Notes under the pieces: model-generated
Databases searched by the model: none
Seen by the model: only the letters and a program-made list of their open reading frames with translations
What the model was told of the DNA's origin: nothing
Program-made: the position numbers and the translations under genes
Shown: piece after piece, positions 17,139 to 26,438 of the stretch
Layout: each line of letters begins with the position of its first letter
How positions within the stretch are numbered: position 1 is the first letter of the stretch
Assembly (NCBI RefSeq): GCF_040833965.1
Contig: NZ_CP162142.1
Coordinates: 62,001-126,000 of the forward strand
DNA: 64,000 nucleotides
Direction of reading: 5' to 3'
Origin: Leptospira sp. WS39.C2
GTDB lineage: Bacteria; Spirochaetota; Leptospiria; Leptospirales; Leptospiraceae

Positions 17139-17938
17139 TCACCACCGTATCTTTCCCAACGAATCAAAAACTCGCGATTTCCATCCGCTCCTTGAATAGG
17201 AGATTCCATTAGACCAACAAATCTAATTTTCGGATCAGATTGTTTAATTTTATGCCAAACCTTTCGAATCGCATAACCAATCAATTGCGAATCAATCAAT
17301 ACACCTTTTTCCAATTTGGAAGGGTGTACCTCAAATTGTGGTTTAAAAAGTGATATACCATACCAATGGATTTTTGGGTATTTCTGAAACAGAGGGAGTA
17401 AAAACGAAAAAACTGGGACAAGCGAAATGAAACTTAGATCCATCGTAATCCAAGTTTGGTTTGTGAGTGGTTCAAGGGTTAATGATGGTAATTCTTTTAA
17501 GTGGGTTCGATCAAAAACTGTCACTCTAGGGTCATTGGCAATTTTTTGAGCCAATTGTCCATATCCAACATCAACTGCATATAATTTTGATGCTCCTTTT
17601 TCGAGTAAGACTTGGCAAAAGCCTCCAGTGGAAGCACCCAAATCGATACAGGTTTTCCCTTCCACATTTGTGTTTTTCCAATTTTCAAATGCTCCTAAAA
17701 GTTTATATGCCCCTCTTGAGACGTATGATTTAATTTTTTCTTTGGTTCGAATTTTATCTTTTGCAGATACGCGTGTTCCCACTTTGGAAACAATAACATC
17801 ATTTACTAGAACAGAACCAGAAAGAATTAAGGATTGTGCAAATTTATGATCCTTCGCATAACCTTCGCGAACGAGATATTCATCGAGTCTAATTTTTTCT
17901 TTCTGCAATGTATTTCGGTAATCCAATAAAGAATTCAT
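17135..17938 (-). CDS. tlyA: TlyA-family RNA methyltransferase
   Basis: TlyA-type enzymes 2'-O-methylate rRNA. The N-terminal S4 RNA-binding domain is IRLDEYLVREGYAKDHKFAQ with GSVLVNDVIVSKVGTRV. The FtsJ-like SAM-binding fold follows: YVSRGAYKLLGAFE, TCIDLGASTGGFCQVLLEKG, LYAVDVGYGQL and WITMDLSFISL. Proteins of this family are often misnamed hemolysins. I take the ATG at 17938; a more distal in-frame ATG at 17965 is possible. Either way the gene starts inside the 3' end of ispA (about 50 nt overlap), indicating tight coupling. Confidence 0.9.
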   Translation of the reverse strand: MNSLLDYRNTLQKEKIRLDEYLVREGYAKDHKFAQSLILSGSVLVNDVIVSKVGTRVSAKDKIRTKEKIKSYVSRGAYKLLGAFENWKNTNVEGKTCIDLGASTGGFCQVLLEKGASKLYAVDVGYGQLAQKIANDPRVTVFDRTHLKELPSLTLEPLTNQTWITMDLSFISLVPVFSFLLPLFQKYPKIHWYGISLFKPQFEVHPSKLEKGVLIDSQLIGYAIRKVWHKIKQSDPKIRFVGLMESPIQGADGNREFLIRWERYGGD

Positions 17939-18809
17939 GATCCAAAGAAGGAAGTTCTTTGGCAATTGTGATGGCTTTGTTGAGAGATTCAGCTCTGAGA
18001 GATTTGGATTTTTCCATCCCGTATAAACTTGGGTAGGTCAATTTTCCAACTTTTGCATCTTTCCCTGGGGTTTTTCCAAGTTCTTCCAAATTCCCTTCTA
18101 CATCGAGGATATCATCTGTGATTTGAAACAAAAGTCCAATCTCTTTCGCATAGCGAGAAAGTACGGCCTCTCGTTCTGACCAATCAGGACGTAATCGGTT
18201 CCCTAATAAAAAGGAAGATTCAATGAGGGCACCTGTCTTTTTTTCATGGATGGAATGGAGTTTAGATTCGCGGTTCGCGATCCTTGGATTTTTTTCTTCT
18301 TCGATGTCTTCCATTTGACCAAGGATCATTCCAGTGATTCCGGCACCTCGGTGTAAGATATGGATTAGGTCACGAATGAGATGTCCATCGGTAGGTTCTA
18401 CAAGAGACAATAAATAAAAGCTGAGGGAATTGAGTGTATCTCCTGCAAGAATTGCAGTCGCTTCATCAAATTGTTTATGACAAGTTGGTTTTCCTCGACG
18501 AGTGTCATCATCGTCCATAGCAGGTAAGTCATCGTGTATCAGAGAATAAGTATGGATGCATTCTACAGCCAATGAGGCAATCAGAACTGAATGATTTGAG
18601 AGATCTATTTTTTGTGGAATTTTATTTGGCTCAAAAAATGAATTGATTACAAATATTGGCCGTACTCTTTTTCCACCAGCTTGTAAACTATACAAACATG
18701 CTTCTGTTATGCGAGTTTTTGGTGAAAATAGTTTAGGAGTATAGGAATCAAAAAATGTATCAAAAAGTTGTTTTGAGTTCTGTAAGATTTCAGGGAAGGA
18801 TTTTGACAC
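17889..18809 (-). CDS. ispA: Farnesyl/geranyl diphosphate synthase
   Basis: A 306-residue short-chain trans-prenyl diphosphate synthase. The first aspartate-rich motif is LIHDDLPAMDDDDTRRGKPT and the second is FQITDDILDVEG. GGKRVRPIF and GKDAKVGKLTYPSLYG are also conserved. It would make farnesyl diphosphate for quinones, undecaprenyl phosphate and hopanoids. The two residues between the first DD and the last D of FARM fit the bacterial FPP type. The only visible start is GTG at 18809, and instead of a ribosome site a 10-bp hairpin lies 10 nt upstream. Confidence 0.92.
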   Translation of the reverse strand: MSKSFPEILQNSKQLFDTFFDSYTPKLFSPKTRITEACLYSLQAGGKRVRPIFVINSFFEPNKIPQKIDLSNHSVLIASLAVECIHTYSLIHDDLPAMDDDDTRRGKPTCHKQFDEATAILAGDTLNSLSFYLLSLVEPTDGHLIRDLIHILHRGAGITGMILGQMEDIEEEKNPRIANRESKLHSIHEKKTGALIESSFLLGNRLRPDWSEREAVLSRYAKEIGLLFQITDDILDVEGNLEELGKTPGKDAKVGKLTYPSLYGMEKSKSLRAESLNKAITIAKELPSLDHEFFIGLPKYIAERKN

Positions 18810-18810
18810 G

Positions 18811-18844
18811 TTAAAATGAGACCGGCTCTAAATAAGAACCGATC
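18811..18844 (-). terminator. Hairpin between ndk and ispA (terminator or leader structure)
   Basis: Read on the minus strand, GATCGGTTCT and AGAGCCGGTC pair over 10 positions (two G-U) around a 5-nt loop, followed by TCATTTTAA. This looks like an intrinsic terminator of ndk. However, it ends only 10 nt before the ispA start codon and occupies its ribosome-site position, so a role in ispA translation is also possible. Confidence 0.5.
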
Positions 18845-18862
18845 TTTGAATTGATATAGAAC

Positions 18863-19276
18863 TTAGTTAAGTTCGTAACCTTTAAAGAAAAACGCAATTT
18901 CTTGTAATGCGTTTGCAACTGAGTCAGAACCGTGAACCGCATTTGCTTCTTTGCTTTCCGCAAATAATGCACGGATTGTTCCTGCTTTTGCTTCTTTAGG
19001 GTCAGTAGCACCAATTACATCTCTCCAATGTGCAACTGCATTGTCACGTTCTAGTGCACAAGCAACGATTGGACCAGATGCCATATAAGTGCAAAGGTCG
19101 TTGTAAAAAGGACGAGCCGCATGGACTGCGTAAAATTGTTTTGCGTCTTCGAGGCTGAGTTTTAGGAATTTCATTCCTAGGATTTTAAATCCTTCTTTTT
19201 CGATTCTTTGAAGGATGTCACCGATGTGTTTGTTTTTCACTGCATCGGGTTTAAGCATGATAAAAGTTCTTTCCAT
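18863..19276 (-). CDS. ndk: Nucleoside diphosphate kinase
   Basis: A 137-residue Ndk that transfers phosphate from ATP to other NDPs through a phosphohistidine. The signature [12 protein letters not shown] holds the active-site His115. The N-terminal [19 protein letters not shown], the [10 protein letters not shown] segment and GPIVACALE are conserved. Length is standard. GGAGA lies 1-5 nt before the ATG and is part of a small inverted repeat. Confidence 0.97.
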
Positions 19277-19277
19277 A

Positions 19278-19295
19278 TCTCCAGTTGCATGGAGA
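19278..19295 (-). promoter_or_regulatory. Inverted repeat covering the ndk ribosome binding site
   Basis: On the minus strand TCTCCA-TGCAAC-TGGAGA precedes T-ATG. The right arm is the Shine-Dalgarno GGAGA, and the left arm is its exact complement. A 6-bp stem could reduce ndk translation, but such a short stem may be chance. Confidence 0.35.
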
Positions 19296-19318
19296 AACCG
19301 AAAAAAGCAATCGAATCT

Positions 19319-21427
19319 TTAGGTAGTTAAAAAACGTACCAAAAGAAATGAAGTGGGAAGAAGGTCCATTTTTTCAAAACCTAACTCTTCCCAAACATTT
19401 AGGTCGATGAGAATCAGTGAATACCCTGTGATTTGGTTGATGGCAATAGGAAAAGGATTTAAGTCCGTTTCTGGTTGGATCAGGTTTTCCACCTTGATTT
19501 TGTTTGATTTCATTCCCTTTAAGGAAGTGAGTTTTTGAGCAAAACTTAAGATGGGGTCTTTGTCCCCTTTATAAAGGATGGCCACCTTTTCTATGGTTTC
19601 AAGTCCGTTGTCTATGAGAACCCCAACGGTTGCGGGGCAGTAGTTCAAAATGCCTTTGATTTTTCCGCCCGTATAACTACGAGAAAACAATGGTTTAGCG
19701 GCACCTATGAGCAGGATGTCAGAGTGTTTGATTTTGGCAAAGTTGACTATTTCATAAGTGACATTGTCTGTGATGCGGTATTCAGTTTGGACTTGGATTC
19801 CTAAACTAGAGCCTGTTTGGCGAATCGCCTCGAAACTCGCATCTCGATACTTCCTGATTTCTTCATTCGATAATGAGTCGTTAGGTGAAATATGCAAAGC
19901 GATGAGTTCTAGATTTTTCTTTTGATTTCCAGATAAAGAGAAGGCAAATCGTACTAAACTTTTACCCATTTTTTCTTGGGCAAAGGCAACAAGGACTCGT
20001 AGTTTGCTATCCGATGGTTTTTCGGGATAAGTTGTGCTCGTTCTCCTTGCAAAAAACTTTTGGATTCCATCTAGAAGTGGTCCTGTCGAAAGAGTTGTGA
20101 CAAGAGCCATTAGGACAAATACAGCAAAAATTTCTGGACTGAGGATTCCTAAATCATAACCAATATTGAGGACTACGAGTTCCATTAGGCCTCGAGTGTT
20201 CATAAGAGCGCCAATGGATAAAGAGTCTTCCCAATTAGATCCTGCAACTCTTGCGGCAAATGCACTTCCTATAAATTTACCTACAACGGCCACGAGTAAG
20301 ACAAGACCAAAGACTAACCAAAGGTGAGAACCATTGAGAAGGGTGACTTCTGTTCGGAGACCTGTGATCACAAAGAAAATGGGTAGGAATAAAATGACAG
20401 CGATGTCTTCGATTTTTTCAGCGATGAGTTTTTTTAAGTTCCCTTCTGATGGCATAATGACACCGGCAAGGAAGGCACCGAAGAGTGCATGGATCCCAAT
20501 CACTTCTGTTGTGAGGGAGGATAAAAACAAAATCATCAAAATAAGAGCAACAGCTGTTCTTGTTAGGTTTTCTCGGGAAATATAAATGGAACCCAATCGT
20601 TTGAGAAAGGGCGCCACCAAATATACCATAGTTAGGATATAAGCAAATGACAAACCGATCGTAAATAAAGCGGTGTTGAGGTTACCCGCTTTAGAGATGG
20701 TCACAATGATCGCAAGTAGGATCCATGCAGTGATGTCATCTGCCGCCGCACAAGTGAGCACCATGGCACCAAGCGGAGTCCGTGTGAGGTTTCGTTCTTG
20801 TAGAATGCGCGCAAGAACGGGAAACGCAGTGATACTCATTGCAATTCCCATAAAGAGGGAAAAGGATAAAAAGCCTACGTTCTCTGGAGCATAATCCGTG
20901 TAAAAAAAATAGGCCAAGGTCATCCCTAAAAAGAAAGGGAAAATGATACTCGCATGACTGATGATAATTGCGGAATGCGCTTTGTTTTTGAGAACAGAAA
21001 GATCAAGTTCCATTCCAATGATGAACATAAACAAAACGAGACCTATTTGGCTAAGAGTTCCAAGAGTAGGAAGGCTTGTTGGTGGGAATAAAAATCCCAT
21101 CGTTTCGGGAAAGTAGTATCCGAGTAGGGAGGGTCCGAGTAAAATCCCGGCGACAATTTCTCCCATGACCGAAGGTTGTTTTAACTTTCTTGTGAAGAGA
21201 TAACCTACAAAACGGGCACTCCCACAAACCACTATGATTTGAATGAAAAGTAATGCGAGGGGGTGGTGGAAACGATTGAAGAAGTTTTCTGTATCTAAAT
21301 GTTCACTGGCAGTGATGGTTAGGTTTTTTGCAATTTCTAAGGCACTACCTGCTTGGAGTAGGTAATATCCCAAAGACCCAAACACTAACAAAGTGAAACC
21401 GTAAAATACAGAAGAACGAGTTTTCAT
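19319..21427 (-). CDS. CPA2-type cation:proton antiporter with C-terminal USP-like domain
   Basis: A 702-residue membrane transporter. After one N-terminal helix come about twelve hydrophobic segments (roughly residues 60-440) of the Na+/H+ exchanger family. These include GEIVAGILLGPSLLG, FMFIIGMELDLS, TAFPVLARIL, AAADDITAWILLAI (the DD pair is the ion-binding site typical of CPA2) and GALMNTRGLMELVVLN. Residues about 470-620 form a soluble domain with a universal-stress-protein-like pattern (RVLVAF..., DILLIGAAKPLF). The ion (Na+ or K+) cannot be told. GAGGG precedes the ATG. Confidence 0.9.
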   Translation of the reverse strand: MKTRSSVFYGFTLLVFGSLGYYLLQAGSALEIAKNLTITASEHLDTENFFNRFHHPLALLFIQIIVVCGSARFVGYLFTRKLKQPSVMGEIVAGILLGPSLLGYYFPETMGFLFPPTSLPTLGTLSQIGLVLFMFIIGMELDLSVLKNKAHSAIIISHASIIFPFFLGMTLAYFFYTDYAPENVGFLSFSLFMGIAMSITAFPVLARILQERNLTRTPLGAMVLTCAAADDITAWILLAIIVTISKAGNLNTALFTIGLSFAYILTMVYLVAPFLKRLGSIYISRENLTRTAVALILMILFLSSLTTEVIGIHALFGAFLAGVIMPSEGNLKKLIAEKIEDIAVILFLPIFFVITGLRTEVTLLNGSHLWLVFGLVLLVAVVGKFIGSAFAARVAGSNWEDSLSIGALMNTRGLMELVVLNIGYDLGILSPEIFAVFVLMALVTTLSTGPLLDGIQKFFARRTSTTYPEKPSDSKLRVLVAFAQEKMGKSLVRFAFSLSGNQKKNLELIALHISPNDSLSNEEIRKYRDASFEAIRQTGSSLGIQVQTEYRITDNVTYEIVNFAKIKHSDILLIGAAKPLFSRSYTGGKIKGILNYCPATVGVLIDNGLETIEKVAILYKGDKDPILSFAQKLTSLKGMKSNKIKVENLIQPETDLNPFPIAINQITGYSLILIDLNVWEELGFEKMDLLPTSFLLVRFLTT

Positions 21428-21445
21428 AGACCCTCAAGGTTCCGA

Positions 21446-21928
21446 TCAAACGGAGAATTTTTTCACAAGTGCTTCGCCAACAACATCTGGAACTTGGTTG
21501 GATACAGCTCTGCCGTGTCTTGCTACTTCTTTGACGATTGTGGAGGAGACAAAAGAGTACTCATTGTCTGCCATTAAAAAATAAGTTTCAATTTCAGGGG
21601 CTAATTTTTTGTTCATCAGTGAAATTGCATATTCGTAATCAAAATCAGTGACAGCACGAAGTCCACGAAGGATGACTCGTGAATTTTTTTCCTTACAATA
21701 ATCCACAGTCAGTCCTTCAAAGGAATCAATTTTAATTTTGTCCCAACCTTGGAAAACCTTACCAATCATCTCCACTCGTTCTTCAGGAGAGAAAAGAGAT
21801 GTTTTTTTGGAATTAATCGCAACGGCGATGATGATTTCCTCAAAAAGAGGATGGGCTCGCCGTATGATGTCTAAATGTCCATTGGTAAATGGATCAAACG
21901 AACCTGGGTATACGGCGATATTTTTCAT
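21446..21928 (-). CDS. coaD: Phosphopantetheine adenylyltransferase
   Basis: Penultimate enzyme of coenzyme A synthesis. The 160-residue length is standard. [21 protein letters not shown] holds the TxGH-type nucleotidyl-transfer motif, [11 protein letters not shown] is the pantetheine-binding segment, and [14 protein letters not shown] is the SSTxI motif near the C-terminus. It begins 1 nt after the argG stop, so argG and coaD are cotranscribed. Confidence 0.97.
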   Translation of the reverse strand: MKNIAVYPGSFDPFTNGHLDIIRRAHPLFEEIIIAVAINSKKTSLFSPEERVEMIGKVFQGWDKIKIDSFEGLTVDYCKEKNSRVILRGLRAVTDFDYEYAISLMNKKLAPEIETYFLMADNEYSFVSSTIVKEVARHGRAVSNQVPDVVGEALVKKFSV

Positions 21929-21929
21929 A

Positions 21930-23138
21930 TTAGTGATTTACCCTTGCCCATTCTTTCATTGGAAGGCCATACAAATTGATAAAACCTTCGGCATCATATT
22001 GGTTGTAAAGTTCTTCCTTTTCAAATGTAGAGAGGCCAGCGTTGTACAACGATTTGTTGGACTTTCTTCCCACGACTGTACAATTCCCTTTGTACAATTT
22101 GATTCGTACGGTTCCATTCACATACTTTTGTGTGTAGTCCATATAAGCACGAAGTGCATTCATTTGGTTGGAATACCATTGGCCATTGTAAATGTATCTG
22201 GCAAATTCTTGAGAGAGTTCGTCTTTTTTATGTTGGGTGTCCCTGTCGAGAGTAATGGATTCTAAATCTCGGTGAGCAATGTGGAGTATGGTTCCACCAG
22301 GTGTTTCATATACACCACGAGATTTGATCCCCACAAGTCTGTTTTCTACGATGTCAACTCGACCTACGCCGTTTTTTCCACCTAAATCGTTTAAGGTTTC
22401 CATCACTTCGAGTGGATTCATTTTTTTACCATCGATGGCAACACAGTCTCCATATTCAAAATCCAATTCCAAATAGGTAGGTTTGTCTGGTGCTTTTTCA
22501 GGAGAAACAGTTAGGATAAACATATCCTCTTTAGGTTCGTTGTATGGATCTTCTAAAATTCCCCCTTCAAAGGAAAGGTGCATTAGATTTCGATCCATGC
22601 TATATGGTTTAGCAGCTGTTACGGGAACTGGAATTCCTTTTTTCTTTGCATATTCGATGAGGTCTGCTCGGCCACCAAAATTCCATGTTCTCCATGGGGC
22701 AATGATTTGTAAGTTAGGCGAAAGAGCTTTGAAAGTAAGTTCAAAACGTACTTGGTCATTACCTTTTCCAGTCGCACCGTGTGAAAAAGCATCTGCTCCT
22801 TCTTTTTTGGCAACTTCTGCCATCGCTTTTGCAATGAGAGGTCGTGCAAGCGAGGTTCCTAGTAGGTAACGCATTTCATAAATGGCGTTTCCTCGAATGG
22901 CTGGGAAAATAAAATCACGTGCAAATTCCAAACGAAGGTCTTGGATATAAACTTTGGAAGCCCCTGTGTTTTTTCCTTTTTCTTCTAGGCCTGTCAGTTC
23001 TTCTTTTTGACCTACATCGGCACAAAAAGCGATGACTTCACAACCATAGGTATCTTTCAACCAAGCAAGGATGACAGAGGTGTCGAGTCCACCTGAGTAA
23101 GCGAGAACGATTTTTTTGGGAGCAGGTTTCTCTTTCAT
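21930..23138 (-). CDS. argG: Argininosuccinate synthase
   Basis: Condenses citrulline and aspartate in arginine synthesis. The 402-residue length is standard. The PP-loop [20 protein letters not shown] is at residues 9-28. [15 protein letters not shown], the aspartate/citrulline-binding [15 protein letters not shown], and [19 protein letters not shown] are all conserved. It diverges from the nitrilase-like lipoprotein gene with about 80 nt between starts and is followed directly by coaD. Confidence 0.97.
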   Translation of the reverse strand: MKEKPAPKKIVLAYSGGLDTSVILAWLKDTYGCEVIAFCADVGQKEELTGLEEKGKNTGASKVYIQDLRLEFARDFIFPAIRGNAIYEMRYLLGTSLARPLIAKAMAEVAKKEGADAFSHGATGKGNDQVRFELTFKALSPNLQIIAPWRTWNFGGRADLIEYAKKKGIPVPVTAAKPYSMDRNLMHLSFEGGILEDPYNEPKEDMFILTVSPEKAPDKPTYLELDFEYGDCVAIDGKKMNPLEVMETLNDLGGKNGVGRVDIVENRLVGIKSRGVYETPGGTILHIAHRDLESITLDRDTQHKKDELSQEFARYIYNGQWYSNQMNALRAYMDYTQKYVNGTVRIKLYKGNCTVVGRKSNKSLYNAGLSTFEKEELYNQYDAEGFINLYGLPMKEWARVNH

Positions 23139-23219
23139 AGAATAAGGTCAAAATAAAAGAAAAAACCAAGAACACAATTAAATATTGTCTGAATTGAAAT
23201 ACTGGTGTAGATTTGGTGG

Positions 23220-24368
23220 ATGCGTTTTTTTGTCTCTTTTTCGATTTTTCTATCGGTTGGGATTTTGGCGATCCAATGCAAAAAACAACCGTTGGAACCA
23301 AACCAAATTTCTTTTTCCCTACCAAAACCAAACCTTTATGTACAAATGGAAGGCAAAGGGAAACGAGGCTCAGTCATTGGCATTGAACCCTATCTTACCA
23401 AATATAGTTACGCCACAGAAGAAAGTTTTTATTCGAGTTTAAAAGAATACTTTCAAAAAGCAAAAGACAACGAATCCATTTTTGTCGACCGCACGATCAT
23501 TGTATTCCCTGAATACATTGGCACATGGCTTGTTGTCACAGCGGAAGACAAATCCATTTTTGAAAAAGAAACCATTACCGAAGCTATGGAAACATTGGTG
23601 AAACAAAATCTTGGTTCTTTCCTTTGGCATTATTTATTTAGCAATTCCTACGCAGAGGATCATCTAAAAGAAACTCTCTTTCGGATGAAGGCTTGGCAAA
23701 TGGCCGATCGTTACCAAAGGATATTTTCACGATTGGCTTTGGAATACCGCGTAGCGATTGTTGCGGGCTCTATTGTGTTACCCCATCCAAAAGTGGTGGA
23801 AGGAAAAATCACACCGACCGATGGTCCATTGGAGAATGTGAGTTTTTATTTTCACGCTGACGGACGAGTGGATGACCAAATCGTGCGTAAACTCTTTCCT
23901 ATCGTTGAAGAAAAACAATTTTTATCAGAAGGCGAAGTGAATCAAAATCCAACCTATCGGACCTCTCTTGGTAGATTGTATACAATGGTTTGTGCTGATT
24001 CCTGGTTTCCGGAAGTGTACAAAGAACTCGAAGAATCGGAAGCAGAAATTTTGGTTGTTCCATCGTTTGTAGCACCAAGTGAAGCATGGCAATCAAAATG
24101 GAATGGTTACAACGGTTATGCGAATCCAAAAGATATTTTACCAAAAGACGTTGGTAACATTACTGAAAAATCTGCCTGGAAAAAATATGCTATGTTAGGC
24201 CGATTGAAAAACCCCCAAGTCAAACTCGGAATTAATGTTTTTTTCAGGGGAGAAATTTGGGATATGAATGCAAGTGGTGATGCTTTTTTTCAATTTTATG
24301 GAAAACCAATTAACAATTTAGTAAAAGATGAAAAAATACAAGGTAGGTTGTATGTATTTTATCTCTAG
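23220..24368 (+). CDS. Nitrilase-superfamily lipoprotein
   Basis: A 382-residue carbon-nitrogen hydrolase-fold protein with a spirochete lipobox (FLSVGILAIQC, lipidated Cys20), so it would sit in a membrane facing the periplasm or surface. The catalytic triad of the superfamily is present by eye: Glu98 in IVFPEYIG, Lys224 in IVRKLFP and Cys258 in MVCADSWFP. Amidase, nitrilase or N-acyltransferase activity is therefore plausible; the substrate is unknown. Insertions around residues 100-170 are unusual for the core fold. Its last 17 nt overlap the small-subunit gene that leads into the GMC dehydrogenase, implying one operon and possibly one pathway. Confidence 0.8.
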   Translation: MRFFVSFSIFLSVGILAIQCKKQPLEPNQISFSLPKPNLYVQMEGKGKRGSVIGIEPYLTKYSYATEESFYSSLKEYFQKAKDNESIFVDRTIIVFPEYIGTWLVVTAEDKSIFEKETITEAMETLVKQNLGSFLWHYLFSNSYAEDHLKETLFRMKAWQMADRYQRIFSRLALEYRVAIVAGSIVLPHPKVVEGKITPTDGPLENVSFYFHADGRVDDQIVRKLFPIVEEKQFLSEGEVNQNPTYRTSLGRLYTMVCADSWFPEVYKELEESEAEILVVPSFVAPSEAWQSKWNGYNGYANPKDILPKDVGNITEKSAWKKYAMLGRLKNPQVKLGINVFFRGEIWDMNASGDAFFQFYGKPINNLVKDEKIQGRLYVFYL

Positions 24369-24873
24369 AAAGTCATTTCTTATATTACTTTTATTTTGTG
24401 CGGGAATCAAATCCAAAATCAGATATTTTTATTTTAGCGATTCAGAAATCAAAACGTTAACTAGTTTTTCTGAAGTAGTTTTGCCAATCCAAGAACCTGG
24501 GATGCCTAATCTAGAAGAAGCAAGTGTTATGCGAAGATTAGATGAGGAATTGACTTTTGTTTCGGATGAAATCCAAGAAGACTTTCACTCAGCAGTTATG
24601 GTTTTGGAATACCTACCATTTTTTTACGGAAGGTTTCGGTGTTTTTCCAATATGGAACGAGACAATCGCATTTCATTCTTAGAAACTGTGGCGGAAACAG
24701 ATTCAGATGTAGTTCGTGCTGTGATCGGAAATTTAAAACTATTGGTTTGCCTTGTGTATTATGGTCACAAGTCCACTTGGGATTCCATTTCTTACCCAGG
24801 TCCCTTTGCCAATCCCCCAGAGAAATGGAGTGAGGCAAGACTTCACTACCAAAACTTACTCAAAGGAAACTAA
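24352..24873 (+). CDS. GMC dehydrogenase small subunit-like protein (gluconate 2-dehydrogenase subunit 3 type)
   Basis: A 173-residue exported protein just upstream (8 nt) of a GMC dehydrogenase, as in the pair at 37309-39421. The N-terminus FISRKSFLILLLFCAG resembles a Tat signal with Arg-Lys in place of Arg-Arg, followed by a lipobox-like LLFC. The C-terminal STWDSISYPGPF matches SWKHIGYPGP of the 37309 protein. That ending is typical of the small (gamma) subunits that carry the large flavoprotein across the membrane. I chose the ATG at 24352, which has AAGGTAGG before it, over 24328. Homology is by pattern and context, not by search. Confidence 0.68.
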   Translation: MYFISRKSFLILLLFCAGIKSKIRYFYFSDSEIKTLTSFSEVVLPIQEPGMPNLEEASVMRRLDEELTFVSDEIQEDFHSAVMVLEYLPFFYGRFRCFSNMERDNRISFLETVAETDSDVVRAVIGNLKLLVCLVYYGHKSTWDSISYPGPFANPPEKWSEARLHYQNLLKGN

Positions 24874-24881
24874 GGTTTAAG

Positions 24882-26438
24882 ATGAAAAAAATTGGGATCT
24901 ATCGAGATTACAAAAGTTACGAACCAGGGGAAGTGATCTCTGTGGATGTGGTTGTAATTGGTTCTGGTTGTGGTGGCGCTACGATGGCCTATGAACTTTC
25001 GAAACGTGGGATCAAAGTGGCTCTTCTCGAACAAGGTGGGAACTACCATACGGGGACCTTTGATAATAACGAATTGAATATGGCAGGAAAAGTGTCCGCC
25101 GAAAGGAATTTTCACACCACAAGTGATGGTGGAATCAATTTGGTTTATGGCAATAATTTAGGGGGAGCATCCGTTCACTACTGGGCTGATAGTTACCGTA
25201 CTCCTGAAGATCGCCTACTGTTGTGGAATCGGAAGTATGGGATCGAACACCACCTTCCTGAAGACTTGGCTTCGTATTGGAATGAGTTGGAAACGGACTT
25301 ACATGTCAGACCTGCCACCGAAGAATACTTCAATCCGATGAATCGTTTGTTTCGGAACGCATCACAACGATTAGGTTGGGAAGGTCACAACGTTCCCCAA
25401 GCTAGGAAAAATTGCCAAAAGTCTGGTCATTGTATGCAAGGGTGTCTCTTTGGTGCCAAACAATCCCAGCTCATCACCCACATTCCAAGTGCTGTGCGGC
25501 TCGGAACCGATGTGTATACCGATTTACGGGCAGAACAATTGGACATTGTGGGAAACCAAGTGAAGGGTCTTGTTGCGGTAGTGATTGATAGACGAACACT
25601 AAAGCCCACCCAAACCAAACTTCGTTTCCAAACAAAAGCAGTCTGTGTGTCTGCAGGTGGATTTGGCAGTAGTAAGTTTTTACTGAAGAATGGTCTGAAA
25701 AAAAGATTACCAGCACTCGGAAAATTTTTAGCGATCAACCCTTCGCCAATGGTGCATGCATTGTATGAAGAACCGATTGTCCAATGGCGGAATATCCCTG
25801 CGGCGTACGGAGTCGAAGGGTTCCGATTGGCAAAATTCCAAAACGGTTCCTACAAAGAAGGTGGGTATATGCTCATGCCAAACCAATTGCAACCAGCCAC
25901 TCTAGCGGCATTACTTCCTAGCTTTGGAAAAGACCACTTTCGGTATATGAAACAACTTGAGTTTTTGGGTGGAACCATTGGTTGGATTGATGATGTGGAA
26001 GGAGAACTTGGCTCCATCGAAGTAGATTTATTTGGAAAAACTAAAGTGCATTATCCCTTTGGAAAGACCACCAAACAAATCTTTAGCGATCTTACTTATA
26101 AACAAATGAAACTGAATTTTGAAGCTGGCGCTAAAGAAGTATTCCTCGCTGGAATGAAACTACGCAAATTCACCAAGTTACCTAAAAAAGAAGAGATTGA
26201 TGCTTTGGCTTGGAGGCCAGCTGAATTCCCGATGGCAGCTCCACACCCTGCAGGTGGTTGCCGTATGGGAAAATCGAGCGAAACTTCTGTTGTGAATTCC
26301 AAACACCAAGTGTTTGGATTTCAAAATTTGTTTGTGGCTGACTCTTCTGTTTTTCCCACAGGAGTCAGCGTGGATCCTAGTTTTACCATTATGGCATTTA
26401 GTAAAAAAGCATCTGAGTTTGTAGCAGACGTTATATAA
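24882..26438 (+). CDS. GMC-family FAD dehydrogenase with C-x5-C-x3-C motif
   Basis: A 518-residue glucose-methanol-choline oxidoreductase. FAD-binding is VVVIGSGCGGATMAYELS (residues 24-41) and LGGASVHYWAD follows. Cys178, Cys184 and Cys188 (NCQKSGHCMQGC) have the C-x5-C-x3-C spacing that I recall for the [3Fe-4S] site of bacterial FAD-glucose dehydrogenase. The active-site His is in APHPAGGCRMG (about 455). The usual second residue, Asn or His of the NPxxT motif, is Asp here (VDPSFTI, about 498). The protein has no signal peptide, and export could depend on the preceding small subunit. The acceptor and substrate are unknown. Its end overlaps rlmD by 8 nt tail to tail. Confidence 0.85.
   Translation: MKKIGIYRDYKSYEPGEVISVDVVVIGSGCGGATMAYELSKRGIKVALLEQGGNYHTGTFDNNELNMAGKVSAERNFHTTSDGGINLVYGNNLGGASVHYWADSYRTPEDRLLLWNRKYGIEHHLPEDLASYWNELETDLHVRPATEEYFNPMNRLFRNASQRLGWEGHNVPQARKNCQKSGHCMQGCLFGAKQSQLITHIPSAVRLGTDVYTDLRAEQLDIVGNQVKGLVAVVIDRRTLKPTQTKLRFQTKAVCVSAGGFGSSKFLLKNGLKKRLPALGKFLAINPSPMVHALYEEPIVQWRNIPAAYGVEGFRLAKFQNGSYKEGGYMLMPNQLQPATLAALLPSFGKDHFRYMKQLEFLGGTIGWIDDVEGELGSIEVDLFGKTKVHYPFGKTTKQIFSDLTYKQMKLNFEAGAKEVFLAGMKLRKFTKLPKKEEIDALAWRPAEFPMAAPHPAGGCRMGKSSETSVVNSKHQVFGFQNLFVADSSVFPTGVSVDPSFTIMAFSKKASEFVADVI

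Noticed and set aside
21738..22265. Plus-strand open frame opposite coaD and argG
   Set aside because: It spans two certain genes on the other strand and matches nothing I know.
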